Shown here one piece after another: positions 25,090 through 32,858 of a stretch of 64,000 nt of DNA. Below the pieces are notes generated by a model that searched no databases, was not told the origin of the DNA, and was given only the letters and a program-made list of their open reading frames with translations. The stretch covers positions 92,884 through 156,883 of the forward strand of contig PDTE01000025.1 of the NCBI GenBank assembly GCA_002747135.1, given 5' to 3'. This DNA comes from Desulfobulbus propionicus. Its GTDB lineage: Bacteria > Desulfobacterota > Desulfobulbia > Desulfobulbales > Desulfobulbaceae. The position numbers and the translations under genes are program-made. The stretch's first letter is position 1; each line of letters opens with the position of its first letter.

Positions 25090-25316
25090 ATTTTACCTCC
25101 CTTTACATAGAGTATATTGCAGCTCAAACGAAAAACAGTGTCAAGCTTTGGAAAGTTGGTGCTGAGCCCGGCAGGGGAGATGAAAGACGACGTGATTTCA
25201 ATCCGGTACCTGGATTTTTTCTCAGTTGTTTTTCCATGACCAGTTACGGAAAAATTTCAGGGGAAAATACGGGCTCAAAACGCCCAAATCAGCTGACGGC
25301 AGGCAGGCATACGCTA

Positions 25317-25733
25317 TCATGTTATTGGCTTCACCGGCTGCTTTTTAACGACAATCTCCAAAGGGATGACATGTAACTGCCGGCTTTTTTGATGTGTCGC
25401 TCCGAGTTTCCACTCTTCACAGACAAAATCATCTCCCAGCAATTGGTCCACTTCCTCCACAAGCCCGGCAATATTTATTACCGGGTGCCTTGAAAACACC
25501 TGGGGTAACCCGTAGGTGAGATTACAGGCCAGACAGTGCCCCCGTCTTTCGTGGAGTTCCAGCTCAAAGCGGAGAATATCATCATCCACTTCAAAACGAT
25601 CAAAAGTCAACCGGATATCAAATGCCCCCTCCTCTGCATCACCGAGCAATGCTTCGAAAAAAGCATCGGCCCGATCGCCCGGGAAAAGTTGTTCCAACGC
25701 TTTCTGGGCAAAGACCTCTTGAAATGTATCCAT
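25317..25733 (-). CDS. Conserved hypothetical protein with a CxxC motif
   Basis: A 138-residue acidic protein. I recall a conserved family of this shape in Desulfobacterota, sometimes carrying a meaningless automatic homeobox name, but no function is known. Features are MDTFQEVFAQKALEQLFP and DRADAFFEALLGDAEEGAFD at the N-terminus, a central RGHCLACNLTYGLPQVFSRH with CLAC, and a basic C-terminus. The pair of cysteines might bind metal. I chose the ATG, with GGAG about 10 nt upstream; an in-frame TTG lies one codon earlier. Confidence 0.65.
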   Translation of the reverse strand: MDTFQEVFAQKALEQLFPGDRADAFFEALLGDAEEGAFDIRLTFDRFEVDDDILRFELELHERRGHCLACNLTYGLPQVFSRHPVINIAGLVEEVDQLLGDDFVCEEWKLGATHQKSRQLHVIPLEIVVKKQPVKPIT

Positions 25734-25813
25734 CAATTCTTCTCTCCTGTCGATATTTTGTAGCTACCAGAAAGATCTGTACCTCCCCGGTTTCATATGT
25801 TGTCTGATCTGCT

Positions 25814-25976
25814 GTATAACCAGTCACGGGGCTGTGCCTCCCCGTTATTCTCTGTTTCTGACGTATAACTGGTCGTCACAGGCACCTCAAAATCTGGACA
25901 AGCACCATTTCCCGCTGTACAAGAATGCGGGAGATGGTGATCGTCCAACAATGAAGTGCCTGTGGCGACCAGTTAC
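25814..25976 (-). mobile_element. Family B element, near-exact 8-bp duplication
   Basis: Reverse orientation. It has AACCAGTCACGGGG at the left, the internal ACTGGTCGTCACAGGCAC, and the right end GCGACCAGTTAC. Flanks GATCTGCT (25806-25813) and GATCTACT (25977-25984) agree in seven of eight positions. Confidence 0.8.
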
Positions 25977-26041
25977 GATCTACTCCGTCTGCTTCACCGT
26001 GTCAACATGGTTTGCTTCTGCTCATTTGTATGGTATGAGTG

Positions 26042-26122
26042 ACTTACTCCTCAATACCTGTCATAAAAAACAAGAAATTATGTGAGGTGTAAGCCTCTTG
26101 GGTTGCGGGTTTTCCGCATTAG
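26042..26122 (+). repeat. Family 7 leader-like repeat, copy 2
   Basis: ACTTACTCCTCAATACCTGTC, CATAAAAAACAAGAAATTAT, GAGGTGTAAGCCTC, then TTGGGTTGCGGGTTTTCCGC. It ends about 30 bp ahead of the helicase start in sense orientation. Confidence 0.75.
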
Positions 26123-26153
26123 AGTATATATTAATCCATCAACATCTCTGTAC

Positions 26154-28316
26154 ATGTATACACAGCCTCCCTCACAGGAAAAGCAGCCACACGCTCTCAA
26201 CCCGGCGCAAACTCTGGCGGTAACACACGGAGAAGGGCCAATTCTCGTCATTGCCGGAGCCGGAAGCGGCAAGACCAGAACGCTGGTCCACAGAATGACC
26301 TACCTGCTTGACAAGGGTGTACCTCCAGAATCTATCCTTCTGCTTACCTTTACCAGGAGAGCTGCCCAGGAAATGTTATGGCGGGCCAGCCAGCTCTCGT
26401 CTCAGCCGTCCAATAAGATTTTCGGAGGTACCTTTCACGCCACTGCTCACCTGCTCTTACGGCGATACGGCCACCATCTTGGCCTTGACTCACGCTTTAC
26501 CATTATTGACAGAGGTGACGCTGAGGGGATCATCAATCTCATTAAATCCTCTCTTGGTTTTTCCGGAGCCGGCAAGCGTTTTCCCTCAAAACGGGTTATC
26601 ATGAACCTTTTTTCCGGCTCCATCAACAAATCAACTTCAATTGAAGACCTTGTCATGGATGGGCATTACCATCTCACTGAATTTACAGATGATTTTCTTA
26701 CCATCTTCGAGCATTACAGGCAATTTAAACATGACAATGCCCTGATGGACTACGACGACCTGCTGGTCAACTGGCAGCGGCTGCTTACCGAATCAGACGA
26801 AGCAAGAGATGCCATATGCAATCGTTTCCATCATATACTGGTAGATGAATATCAGGACACGAACCTGATCCAGGCTCATATTGTCCGCCTGCTGGCCACA
26901 AACAGGGACAATGTTATGGTGGTGGGAGATGACGCCCAGTCAATCTACAGTTTTCGTGGAGCAGACTTCTACAATATAATACGATTTTCAGAACAGTTTC
27001 CAGGAACATCTCTTGTAAAGCTTGAAGAAAACTATCGTTCCACCCAGCCGATTCTGCAGCTGACCAACGCGATCATCAGCAATGCTGCGGAAAAGTTCAC
27101 CAAGACTCTTTTTTCTCAAATACAAAGTGACACCCGCCCTCTTGTTTATGAAGCTCGTGATGAAGGCGGCGAAGCCAGATTTGTGGTGGAGAAAATAAAA
27201 ACACTGCGTGATCAAGGGGTTTTGCCCCATGAGATTGCCGTTTTATTTCGTTCTGGATTTCATTCCTATAAACTTGAAATGGAATTATCCAGCCACTTTT
27301 TTACTTATGAAAAACGCGGCGGCATGAAACTCACGGAGACAGCTCATATCAAGGATATACTGTCATTTTTCAGGATACTGGTCAACCCGTGGGACACCCT
27401 CTCCTGGCACCGCATTCTCCTCCAGCTACATAAAGTTGGACCAAAGACAGCCCAGAAAATTATTCGCAGTATATGCGCCACCGAAAACCCGATTCAGGCC
27501 CTGCTCTCCTATAAACCAGGGAAAAACTGGGAATCCGGGTTTACCCTGTTAACCCGGACCCTGGAAAAGATAGCTAACGATGCCCTGAGTCCTTCAACGA
27601 TTTATGACAGGGTCATAGACTATTATCTCCCTGTTTTTGAAAAAATTTATTACGACGATTATCCAAAGCGGCGTAAGGAACTCGATCAGGTAAGCGTTCT
27701 CATCAATGGTTATGAAGATCTGCAGACCTTTGTTGACGACACAGTCCTTGATCCTCCAGAGCCTGATGACGCGTTAATAAAAGATGAAAATGCAACCAAC
27801 ATTGTCTTGTCCACCATTCACTCGGCCAAAGGTCTTGAGTGGGATGCGGTTTTTGTCATCGGACTGGCCGAGGGCCGTTTTCCTCACCAGAATTCTTCTC
27901 ATGGAGAACAATTTGAAGAAGAGCGAAGGCTGTTGTATGTAGCGGCTACACGAGCCAGAAAACAGTTGTTTCTGACCTATCCATGCAAACTGATGTCAGC
28001 TGACCGACAACAGTACAGCACTACCATGTCTCCATTTCTGCAGGAGATCCCTCCGGGACTGTACGTAAAAGAACAACACACCGCCTTGCCATTGCAACAG
28101 CCCCCTGTTTCTCATGCCGCAACACCCGGGATCACCAGGTTTCACCACAAAAAAATGACCGACCAATCCTTTTCTCCGGGTATGTCAGTTAAACACAGCC
28201 ATTTCGGAACCGGCCGGGTCACTGACCTGCCAGGTTCTCGTAAAGTGACCGTTGCCTTTGACCGATACGGCACCAGAACCCTTCATCTGGATTACACCAT
28301 CCTGGAAATCATATAA
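26154..28316 (+). CDS. UvrD/PcrA-type superfamily 1 DNA helicase
   Basis: A 720-residue SF1A helicase that would unwind DNA 3'-5' in repair. Motif I is AGAGSGKTRT near residue 50, motif Ia FTRRAAQEM, motif II VDEYQDTN near 240, motif III GDDAQSIYSFRGAD, motif IV ENYRSTQ, motif V TIHSAKGLEWD near 555 and motif VI YVAATRAR. The C-terminus has the Tudor-like PcrA tail (VKHSHFGTGRVTD). I start at MYTQPPS because the codons before it are a family 7 repeat. It is followed 20 bp later by folC, probably co-transcribed. A second helicase of this class is fused to EndoQ at 47-50 kb. Confidence 0.93.
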   Translation: MYTQPPSQEKQPHALNPAQTLAVTHGEGPILVIAGAGSGKTRTLVHRMTYLLDKGVPPESILLLTFTRRAAQEMLWRASQLSSQPSNKIFGGTFHATAHLLLRRYGHHLGLDSRFTIIDRGDAEGIINLIKSSLGFSGAGKRFPSKRVIMNLFSGSINKSTSIEDLVMDGHYHLTEFTDDFLTIFEHYRQFKHDNALMDYDDLLVNWQRLLTESDEARDAICNRFHHILVDEYQDTNLIQAHIVRLLATNRDNVMVVGDDAQSIYSFRGADFYNIIRFSEQFPGTSLVKLEENYRSTQPILQLTNAIISNAAEKFTKTLFSQIQSDTRPLVYEARDEGGEARFVVEKIKTLRDQGVLPHEIAVLFRSGFHSYKLEMELSSHFFTYEKRGGMKLTETAHIKDILSFFRILVNPWDTLSWHRILLQLHKVGPKTAQKIIRSICATENPIQALLSYKPGKNWESGFTLLTRTLEKIANDALSPSTIYDRVIDYYLPVFEKIYYDDYPKRRKELDQVSVLINGYEDLQTFVDDTVLDPPEPDDALIKDENATNIVLSTIHSAKGLEWDAVFVIGLAEGRFPHQNSSHGEQFEEERRLLYVAATRARKQLFLTYPCKLMSADRQQYSTTMSPFLQEIPPGLYVKEQHTALPLQQPPVSHAATPGITRFHHKKMTDQSFSPGMSVKHSHFGTGRVTDLPGSRKVTVAFDRYGTRTLHLDYTILEII

Positions 28317-28336
28317 GCAGAGACTACCCCGCAACA

Positions 28337-29623
28337 ATGCTGTATTCACAGGCCTGTAGATATCTTGAAGAATTACAGTTCTTCACCATAAAACTTGGTC
28401 TTGAAGCCACAGGTGCCCTTCTGCTCCATCTTGGTTCCCCCCAGAATTGTTATCCTGCCATACATCTGGCAGGAACCAACGGGAAAGGTTCAGCTGGAGC
28501 CATGCTTTCCTCGCTACTCAGTACCAATGGCTATAAAACAGGCTTTTACTCTTCTCCTCATTTAGGTTCCATACGTGAACGATTTCAGATCAATGGTACC
28601 CTTATTTCGCAAAAAGAATTTGCTGACACTGCGGCAATAATCATCAATATCCTGCAGAAACGAAAGATTACTTATTTCGAATTTACCACTGCACTGGCAT
28701 TTCTCTGGTTTAAAAATCAGCAGGTGGACATTGCCGTCATCGAGGCGGGTCTTGGCGGAAGACTTGATGCCACCAACGTCATGTTCCCTCTTGTTTCAGT
28801 TATCACGAATATTGCCCTGGACCACCAGCAGTATCTGGGATCGACAATCGAACAGATAACGTATGAAAAAGCAGGCATCATTAAACCTCACACGCCCGTG
28901 GTTTCAGGGGTAGAGCAGCAACCAGCCAAAAATATTATCAAAAAAGCATGTGCTGAAAAAGCCTGTCCATTGTATACCCTCAAAGACGATTTTATTATCG
29001 AACAAACCTCTGATACATACAGGTATTTGTCCACAACAACAGGGTATGAGCTTGACAGGCTGACAATACCACTGGCAGGAAGACATCAGAAAAAAAATGC
29101 CGCTCTTGCCCTGGCTGCGCTGGAGATGGTCGGGCAAAGCGGCTTTACGTTTACCAAACAGTCTCTGAGAAAAGGGCTCGCAACGGTTCAGTGGCCGGGA
29201 AGAATGGAGCGGCTTTATACAACAGCAAACGGGCAGAAATACCATTATCTTCTTGACGGGGCTCATAACGAAGCTGGGGTAGCCTGCCTGCTTGACACCC
29301 TTAAACAGGATCTCGCCGAAAAAAGGATTATTCTGCTTTGGGGACAAATGGCTGACAAAAAGACAGGTGTTTATTTCACTGAATTGCTGCAACTGGCAGC
29401 CCTTATCATACTTACTCAGGCGGAAACAGAACGTTCAGCTTCACCTCGTGATATGCTGGAGAGCTTACCAGAACCATTGCCTGCAAAAACCATCTGCCGG
29501 GACGAAGTAGAAAGTGCCCTGCGTTCTGCTGAAAAACATGCAGATACAAGCAGTCTGATCTGCATCGCAGGTTCTCTTTATCTGGTTGGAAAGGCGAGAG
29601 AACTTCTAACAAAAAGAAGGTAA
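28337..29623 (+). CDS. folC: Folylpolyglutamate synthase / dihydrofolate synthase
   Basis: It adds glutamate to dihydropteroate and to folates. The 428-residue Mur-ligase-type enzyme has the P-loop LAGTNGKGSAGAML near residue 43, YFEFTTALAFLWF, EAGLGGRLDATN near 138, NIALDHQQYLG, EKAGIIKPHTPVV and the C-terminal DGAHNEAG. It is full length. The TAA stop is in GGTAACC, the first bases of a family B/A chimeric element, so the original last residues are uncertain. Confidence 0.95.
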   Translation: MLYSQACRYLEELQFFTIKLGLEATGALLLHLGSPQNCYPAIHLAGTNGKGSAGAMLSSLLSTNGYKTGFYSSPHLGSIRERFQINGTLISQKEFADTAAIIINILQKRKITYFEFTTALAFLWFKNQQVDIAVIEAGLGGRLDATNVMFPLVSVITNIALDHQQYLGSTIEQITYEKAGIIKPHTPVVSGVEQQPAKNIIKKACAEKACPLYTLKDDFIIEQTSDTYRYLSTTTGYELDRLTIPLAGRHQKKNAALALAALEMVGQSGFTFTKQSLRKGLATVQWPGRMERLYTTANGQKYHYLLDGAHNEAGVACLLDTLKQDLAEKRIILLWGQMADKKTGVYFTELLQLAALIILTQAETERSASPRDMLESLPEPLPAKTICRDEVESALRSAEKHADTSSLICIAGSLYLVGKARELLTKRR

Positions 29624-29854
29624 CCAATCACAGGGGTTGTATTGTAGGCGTCATTCTCTGCTTCTGACCTGTACCTGGTCACGGGTGCGGCAGCATTGTG
29701 CAGGCACTCTTTTTAGCAGGTAAGCAAGCGAAGTGAGACGTTCGTGTACAGGAGTCTGCGGGAAAGAGTGATCGGGCAAAGATGAACTGCCTGAGAGCAG
29801 TTACACGTTTGAGGCAGGTAAAACCAGAGCGTTACACGCCCAGTGAGTAGTTAC
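29620..29854 (-). mobile_element. Chimeric family B / family A element
   Basis: The left part is reverse family B (GTAACCAATCACAGGGG, TACCTGGTCACGGGTGCG, AGCAAGCGAAGTGAGACG, GATCGGGCAAAGATGAA). Instead of the B end it switches to the family A tail (CTGAGAGCAGTTAC, GTTTGAGGCAGGTAAAACC, GTGAGTAGTTAC). Flanks do not match. It looks like recombination between an A and a B copy. Confidence 0.75.
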
Positions 29855-30130
29855 GACAAGAAAAGAATAAAAAAAGAGCGGGACAAGGCTCGTCAACTCC
29901 GCAAAACACGCTGGTGGCAAAAAAAAACATCATCAGGCAGGTGTTACTATTGCGGCAGGGCAGTCGGGTTCAGCGATCTGACCATGGATCACGTCATACC
30001 TCTGTCCCGGGGAGGGAACAGCAGCAAGGATAACCTTGTCCCCTGCTGCAAGACATGCAATACCAAAAAAAGATCCTCCCTGCCTGTTGAGTGGAAGGAG
30101 TATATGGAGAGGCTGAACAAAATAACATGA
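29843..30130 (+). CDS. HNH endonuclease-domain protein
   Basis: A 95-residue basic protein with a complete HNH core: the zinc pair CYYCGR, TMDHVIPLSRGGNSSKDN with the catalytic His, and the second pair CKTCNTKK. Small free-standing HNH proteins nick or cut DNA and occur in mobile elements, restriction systems and host repair. No intron, intein or restriction partner is adjacent. The GTG start and the codons for SSY come from the family A end GTGAGTAGTTAC, so the native start may have been lost; the HNH core is intact. Confidence 0.85.
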   Translation: MSSYDKKRIKKERDKARQLRKTRWWQKKTSSGRCYYCGRAVGFSDLTMDHVIPLSRGGNSSKDNLVPCCKTCNTKKRSSLPVEWKEYMERLNKIT

Positions 30131-30199
30131 TCTGTCCGAAGATACATGTTATTATCTTGTGTTGTACTCGCGCAGGGAGAAGAGGCATGTATATAACAG

Positions 30200-30249
30200 T
30201 CTCCCGGCAAAGGTGATCGGGCAAAGATGAAGTGCCCGTGATCAGTTAC
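30200..30249 (-). repeat. Family B right-end fragment
   Basis: GGTGATCGGGCAAAGATGAAG then TGCCCGTGATCAGTTAC. The remainder of the element is absent or unrecognisable. Confidence 0.6.
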
Positions 30250-30360
30250 AGCCCTGCTGGTTAGTTTGCATTGACAAGTACACCTTATCTGGCTAATAGT
30301 ATTAGCTGAATCTAATCAGGACTACCTGTAGTTGGTCAACATACACTAATGGAGAAAAAG

Positions 30361-30657
30361 ATGACTCAGGCAATAGCTCTTTATTTCGATGGTGGCATTA
30401 TCTTCCGTAATGTACGGCCCCTTGAAATGATACTGGATGAATGCGTCAGTAAAGGTATCGAGCACATACATGTCAACCCGCAGGAAATGAAATACGGAAC
30501 ATGGGATCTGGTGCTTGTCTTCAACAATAAAGAGACCCGGGAACAGTACCAGGCCGGCGAGGTACAATATACCCCCTCGTGGGCACCCGGAACCAGAAAA
30601 GAAAAGCAGCGGATCAATCCTTTAAAGGCTGCAAAACGGGCGGCTCGCCGAAGATGA
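30361..30657 (+). CDS. Uncharacterised small basic-tailed protein
   Basis: A 98-residue protein of no family I recognise. I chose the ATG of MTQAIALYFDGG because GGAG stands 6 nt upstream; an ATG four codons earlier overlaps that site. The first 75 residues look like a small alpha/beta domain (LYFDGGIIFRNVRPLEMIL, then WDLVLVFNNKETREQYQAG). The tail is very basic (NPLKAAKRAARRR), suggesting nucleic-acid or ribosome contact. It is flanked by repeats on both sides and stands alone. Confidence 0.6.
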   Translation: MTQAIALYFDGGIIFRNVRPLEMILDECVSKGIEHIHVNPQEMKYGTWDLVLVFNNKETREQYQAGEVQYTPSWAPGTRKEKQRINPLKAAKRAARRR

Positions 30658-30739
30658 CAGGTAACACCTCATCGGTGTTTACCCCGGCAGTCTGGCGATA
30701 AAGTTTGACAACCTGGCTTCTTTTTTTGTAGCCTGAAAG

Positions 30740-30897
30740 GTAACTCCTCACCGCTCCCCCCTCTTTGAACGATCACGACCCGCCGCAGAGAGGGGCTATA
30801 GCTGCCAATCGTGCTTGTCCAGATAGGGGCAGCCTGAGAGCAGTTACCCGTTTGAGGCAGGTACAATCAGAGCGTTACCCACCCAGTGAGCAGTTAC
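30740..30897 (+). mobile_element. Family A element, 158 bp, exact 8-bp duplication CCTGAAAG
   Basis: It starts GTAACTCCTCACCGC, has the internal GAGAGCAGTTAC at 108 bp and ends GTGAGCAGTTAC. CCTGAAAG flanks it at 30732-30739 and 30898-30905. The target (GCCTGAAAGCAGTTAC) is itself the end of an older A-type element, so this is a nested insertion. Confidence 0.9.
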
Positions 30898-30925
30898 CCT
30901 GAAAGCAGTTACAGAGTTAAAAGCT

Positions 30926-31043
30926 AACCCGGATTTCTCATGAACATGTTGTCTGATCTAAAAAGAAACACATAAAAACAGATGTATGCGATGTCCGTAA
31001 GCAGTCTCAGGTTTCGACAAAATGTTCACGAGAAATCCGGGCT
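30926..31043 (+). repeat. Family 5 element without insert, 118 bp
   Basis: Inverted ends AACCCGGATTTCTCATGAAC and its near-complement finishing GAGAAATCCGGGCT match at 20 of 22 positions. The interior has AAGAAACACATAAAAACAG. It abuts the family 6 element directly. Confidence 0.8.
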
Positions 31044-31044
31044 C

Positions 31045-31206
31045 GTGTCCTGTCAACGCTGTCCTGTCGTATCCTGCCTGTCTTTTTCAGCCCTTATGCA
31101 GCCTTGCCCTGTGTCACCCGGCCCTACTATGCAGCGCAGGACAAGGCGGCATAGAAACAAGAAAAATCCGGCGCAATATCCTGACATTTCAGCGTTGACA
31201 GGACAC
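31045..31206 (+). repeat. Family 6 element, 162 bp
   Basis: Perfect ends GTGTCCTGTCAACGCT / AGCGTTGACAGGACAC. Inside are TTATGCAGCCTTGCCCTGTG and a partly complementary copy, giving a long cruciform. The second copy at 55815 has the identical length. Confidence 0.8.
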
Positions 31207-31247
31207 GAGTGAAAGCAAGGTGATACATGCCCAGGTGAGCAGTTACA

Positions 31248-32366
31248 ATGAAAAGTTATTTTGCTCCTGCTGAAAGAGCGAAAAAAGAAGAAATCCAGGA
31301 AAAAATCAGGTATGTCAGCTCCAGTCCACTGATGTCGGCACTGCTCAATTCCGTTGGCGGGCTTCTTGCCGTTCTTGATGAGCACCGGCAGATTCTGGCG
31401 GTAAACGAAACCTTTCTGAAAATGATTGGGGCAAAAGATCCTGAAGCATCACTCGGCCTCAGGATGGGAGAGGTGCTGGATTGTGTTCATGCCCATGAAG
31501 AGAAAGGCGGCTGTGGTACAGCCCTGGCATGTGCGACCTGTGGCGCAGCAATTGCGACAATGCTCAGTATCAATAAGGGCAAGCCGGCCGAAGAAATATG
31601 TGCGCTGACCATTGAAAAATCAGAAAAACAGGTCGATATGGCCCTGCAGGTCAGAGTACAGCCGGTTTGTGTTGAAGAAAGGATGTTCTACCTGCTTCTT
31701 TTACTGGATATTACCGAACAACAGCAGCATGCGGCACTGGAGAAGACCTTTTATCACGATATAAACAATATGATGCAGGCACTGGTGGGGGCGAGTGAAC
31801 TGCTGAGTGTGGAAAATCCTTCCAAGACTTCGGAAATGGTGAAACAAGTGGTATTCCGGCTGAACCGGGAGATTGCCATTCAGCGGGCACTATCAACAGA
31901 AAGGGAAGGAAAATACCAGCCATTCTGGCGCAAATACGGTGTCGAGCAGATCATTAAGGAGCTGCTCGATCTGTCCCGGCAGCATCCGGCTGCGACGGGG
32001 AAAACGATTGAATATCCGGATGAAATCCCGCCCCGCTTCTTGAAGACTGATATATCTCTGCTCTTACGAGTTCTCGGTAACATGGTTATCAATGCGCTCG
32101 AAGAGACAGCTGAAGGAGATATCGTCAGGATACAGCTTGAACCGGAAACCGGCTTTTTTTCTTTCTGTGTCTGGAACAACCAGGTAATACCTGATCAGAT
32201 CGTTCCCCGGATTTTTCAGCGGCATTTCAGCACCAAAAAAGGGGCTGGAAGAGGGATCGGGACCTACTCGATGAAATTTTTTGGTGAGCAGTTACTTGGA
32301 GGCGAGGTTTCGTTCACGACCTCAAAAGATAATGGAACCGTTTTCAGACTCAAAATCCCTGCCTGA
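31248..32366 (+). CDS. PAS-domain sensor kinase with a cysteine cluster
   Basis: A 372-residue soluble protein. A PAS domain (about 35-160) contains a Cys-rich insert: CVHAHEEKGGCGTALACATC, four cysteines with CxxC spacing at the end, plus a fifth cysteine further on. Proteins of this layout are frequent in Desulfobacterota, and the cluster may bind metal or sense redox, which is inference. Next are a His-containing helix FYHDINNMMQALVG near 168 and a short ATPase domain (NMVINALEE, then KKGAGRGIGTYSMKFF). There is no membrane segment and no adjacent regulator. The ribosome site AGGTGAG is supplied by a repeat end (GGTGAGCAGTTAC) 8 nt before the ATG. Confidence 0.82.
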   Translation: MKSYFAPAERAKKEEIQEKIRYVSSSPLMSALLNSVGGLLAVLDEHRQILAVNETFLKMIGAKDPEASLGLRMGEVLDCVHAHEEKGGCGTALACATCGAAIATMLSINKGKPAEEICALTIEKSEKQVDMALQVRVQPVCVEERMFYLLLLLDITEQQQHAALEKTFYHDINNMMQALVGASELLSVENPSKTSEMVKQVVFRLNREIAIQRALSTEREGKYQPFWRKYGVEQIIKELLDLSRQHPAATGKTIEYPDEIPPRFLKTDISLLLRVLGNMVINALEETAEGDIVRIQLEPETGFFSFCVWNNQVIPDQIVPRIFQRHFSTKKGAGRGIGTYSMKFFGEQLLGGEVSFTTSKDNGTVFRLKIPA

Positions 32367-32368
32367 TT

Positions 32369-32525
32369 GTACCTGCTTTCAGCTCACCCATTTTCGGGCG
32401 ATTACGACCTGCCGCACAGAGGGGCTGTAGCGGCCAATCGTGCTTGCCCGTATCTGGGCAAGCTGAAGGCAGGTACAGGCGTCAAGCAAGGGAAACCAGG
32501 GTGATACATCCCCTGTGAGTCGTTA
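32369..32525 (+). repeat. Diverged family A2 element, 157 bp
   Basis: GTACCTGCTTTCAGCTCACCC at the left, GCCAATCGTGCTTGCCC in the core, GAAGGCAGGTAC in the middle and GTGAGTCGTTAC at the right. It starts 3 bp after the kinase stop codon. Confidence 0.75.
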
Positions 32526-32858
32526 CGGATTTACCTATATCGTTTCAGCTTGTCGCAGATAACTGTTGCCGCACCCCTGGCTTACGATTTTTTCCTGCCC
32601 CCTTTCCCTGCCTCATAGACATCTTCAATACGACCCAGAAAGACCAGAGCTGGGTCGTTGTCATGGCGCATCAGGCAGAGAGCCGGGGGTAGCCTCTTTA
32701 TTCTGCCTGCCTTGTGCCTGAAAGCAATTACAGGCTTGAAGCAAGTAAAATAAAGAGGTTACATACCCTGTGAGTAGTTACCGAAAATGTAAATCAGGCT
32801 CATATTCGAAAAAATTCAGCTTCCATACACCCATCATCTTGATCAGGTGACAAGTATA
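32526..32858 (+). other. Spacer with a worn A2 tail
   Basis: From about 32690 the DNA matches the 3' half of A2 (TGCCTGAAAGCAATTACAGGC to GTGAGTAGTTAC at 32784). The rest holds no gene that I can support. AGGTGA near the right edge is the ribosome site of the next gene. Confidence 0.45.

Noticed and set aside
29989..30224. Minus-strand frames opposite the HNH gene
   Set aside because: They are antisense to clear HNH motifs and have no support of their own.
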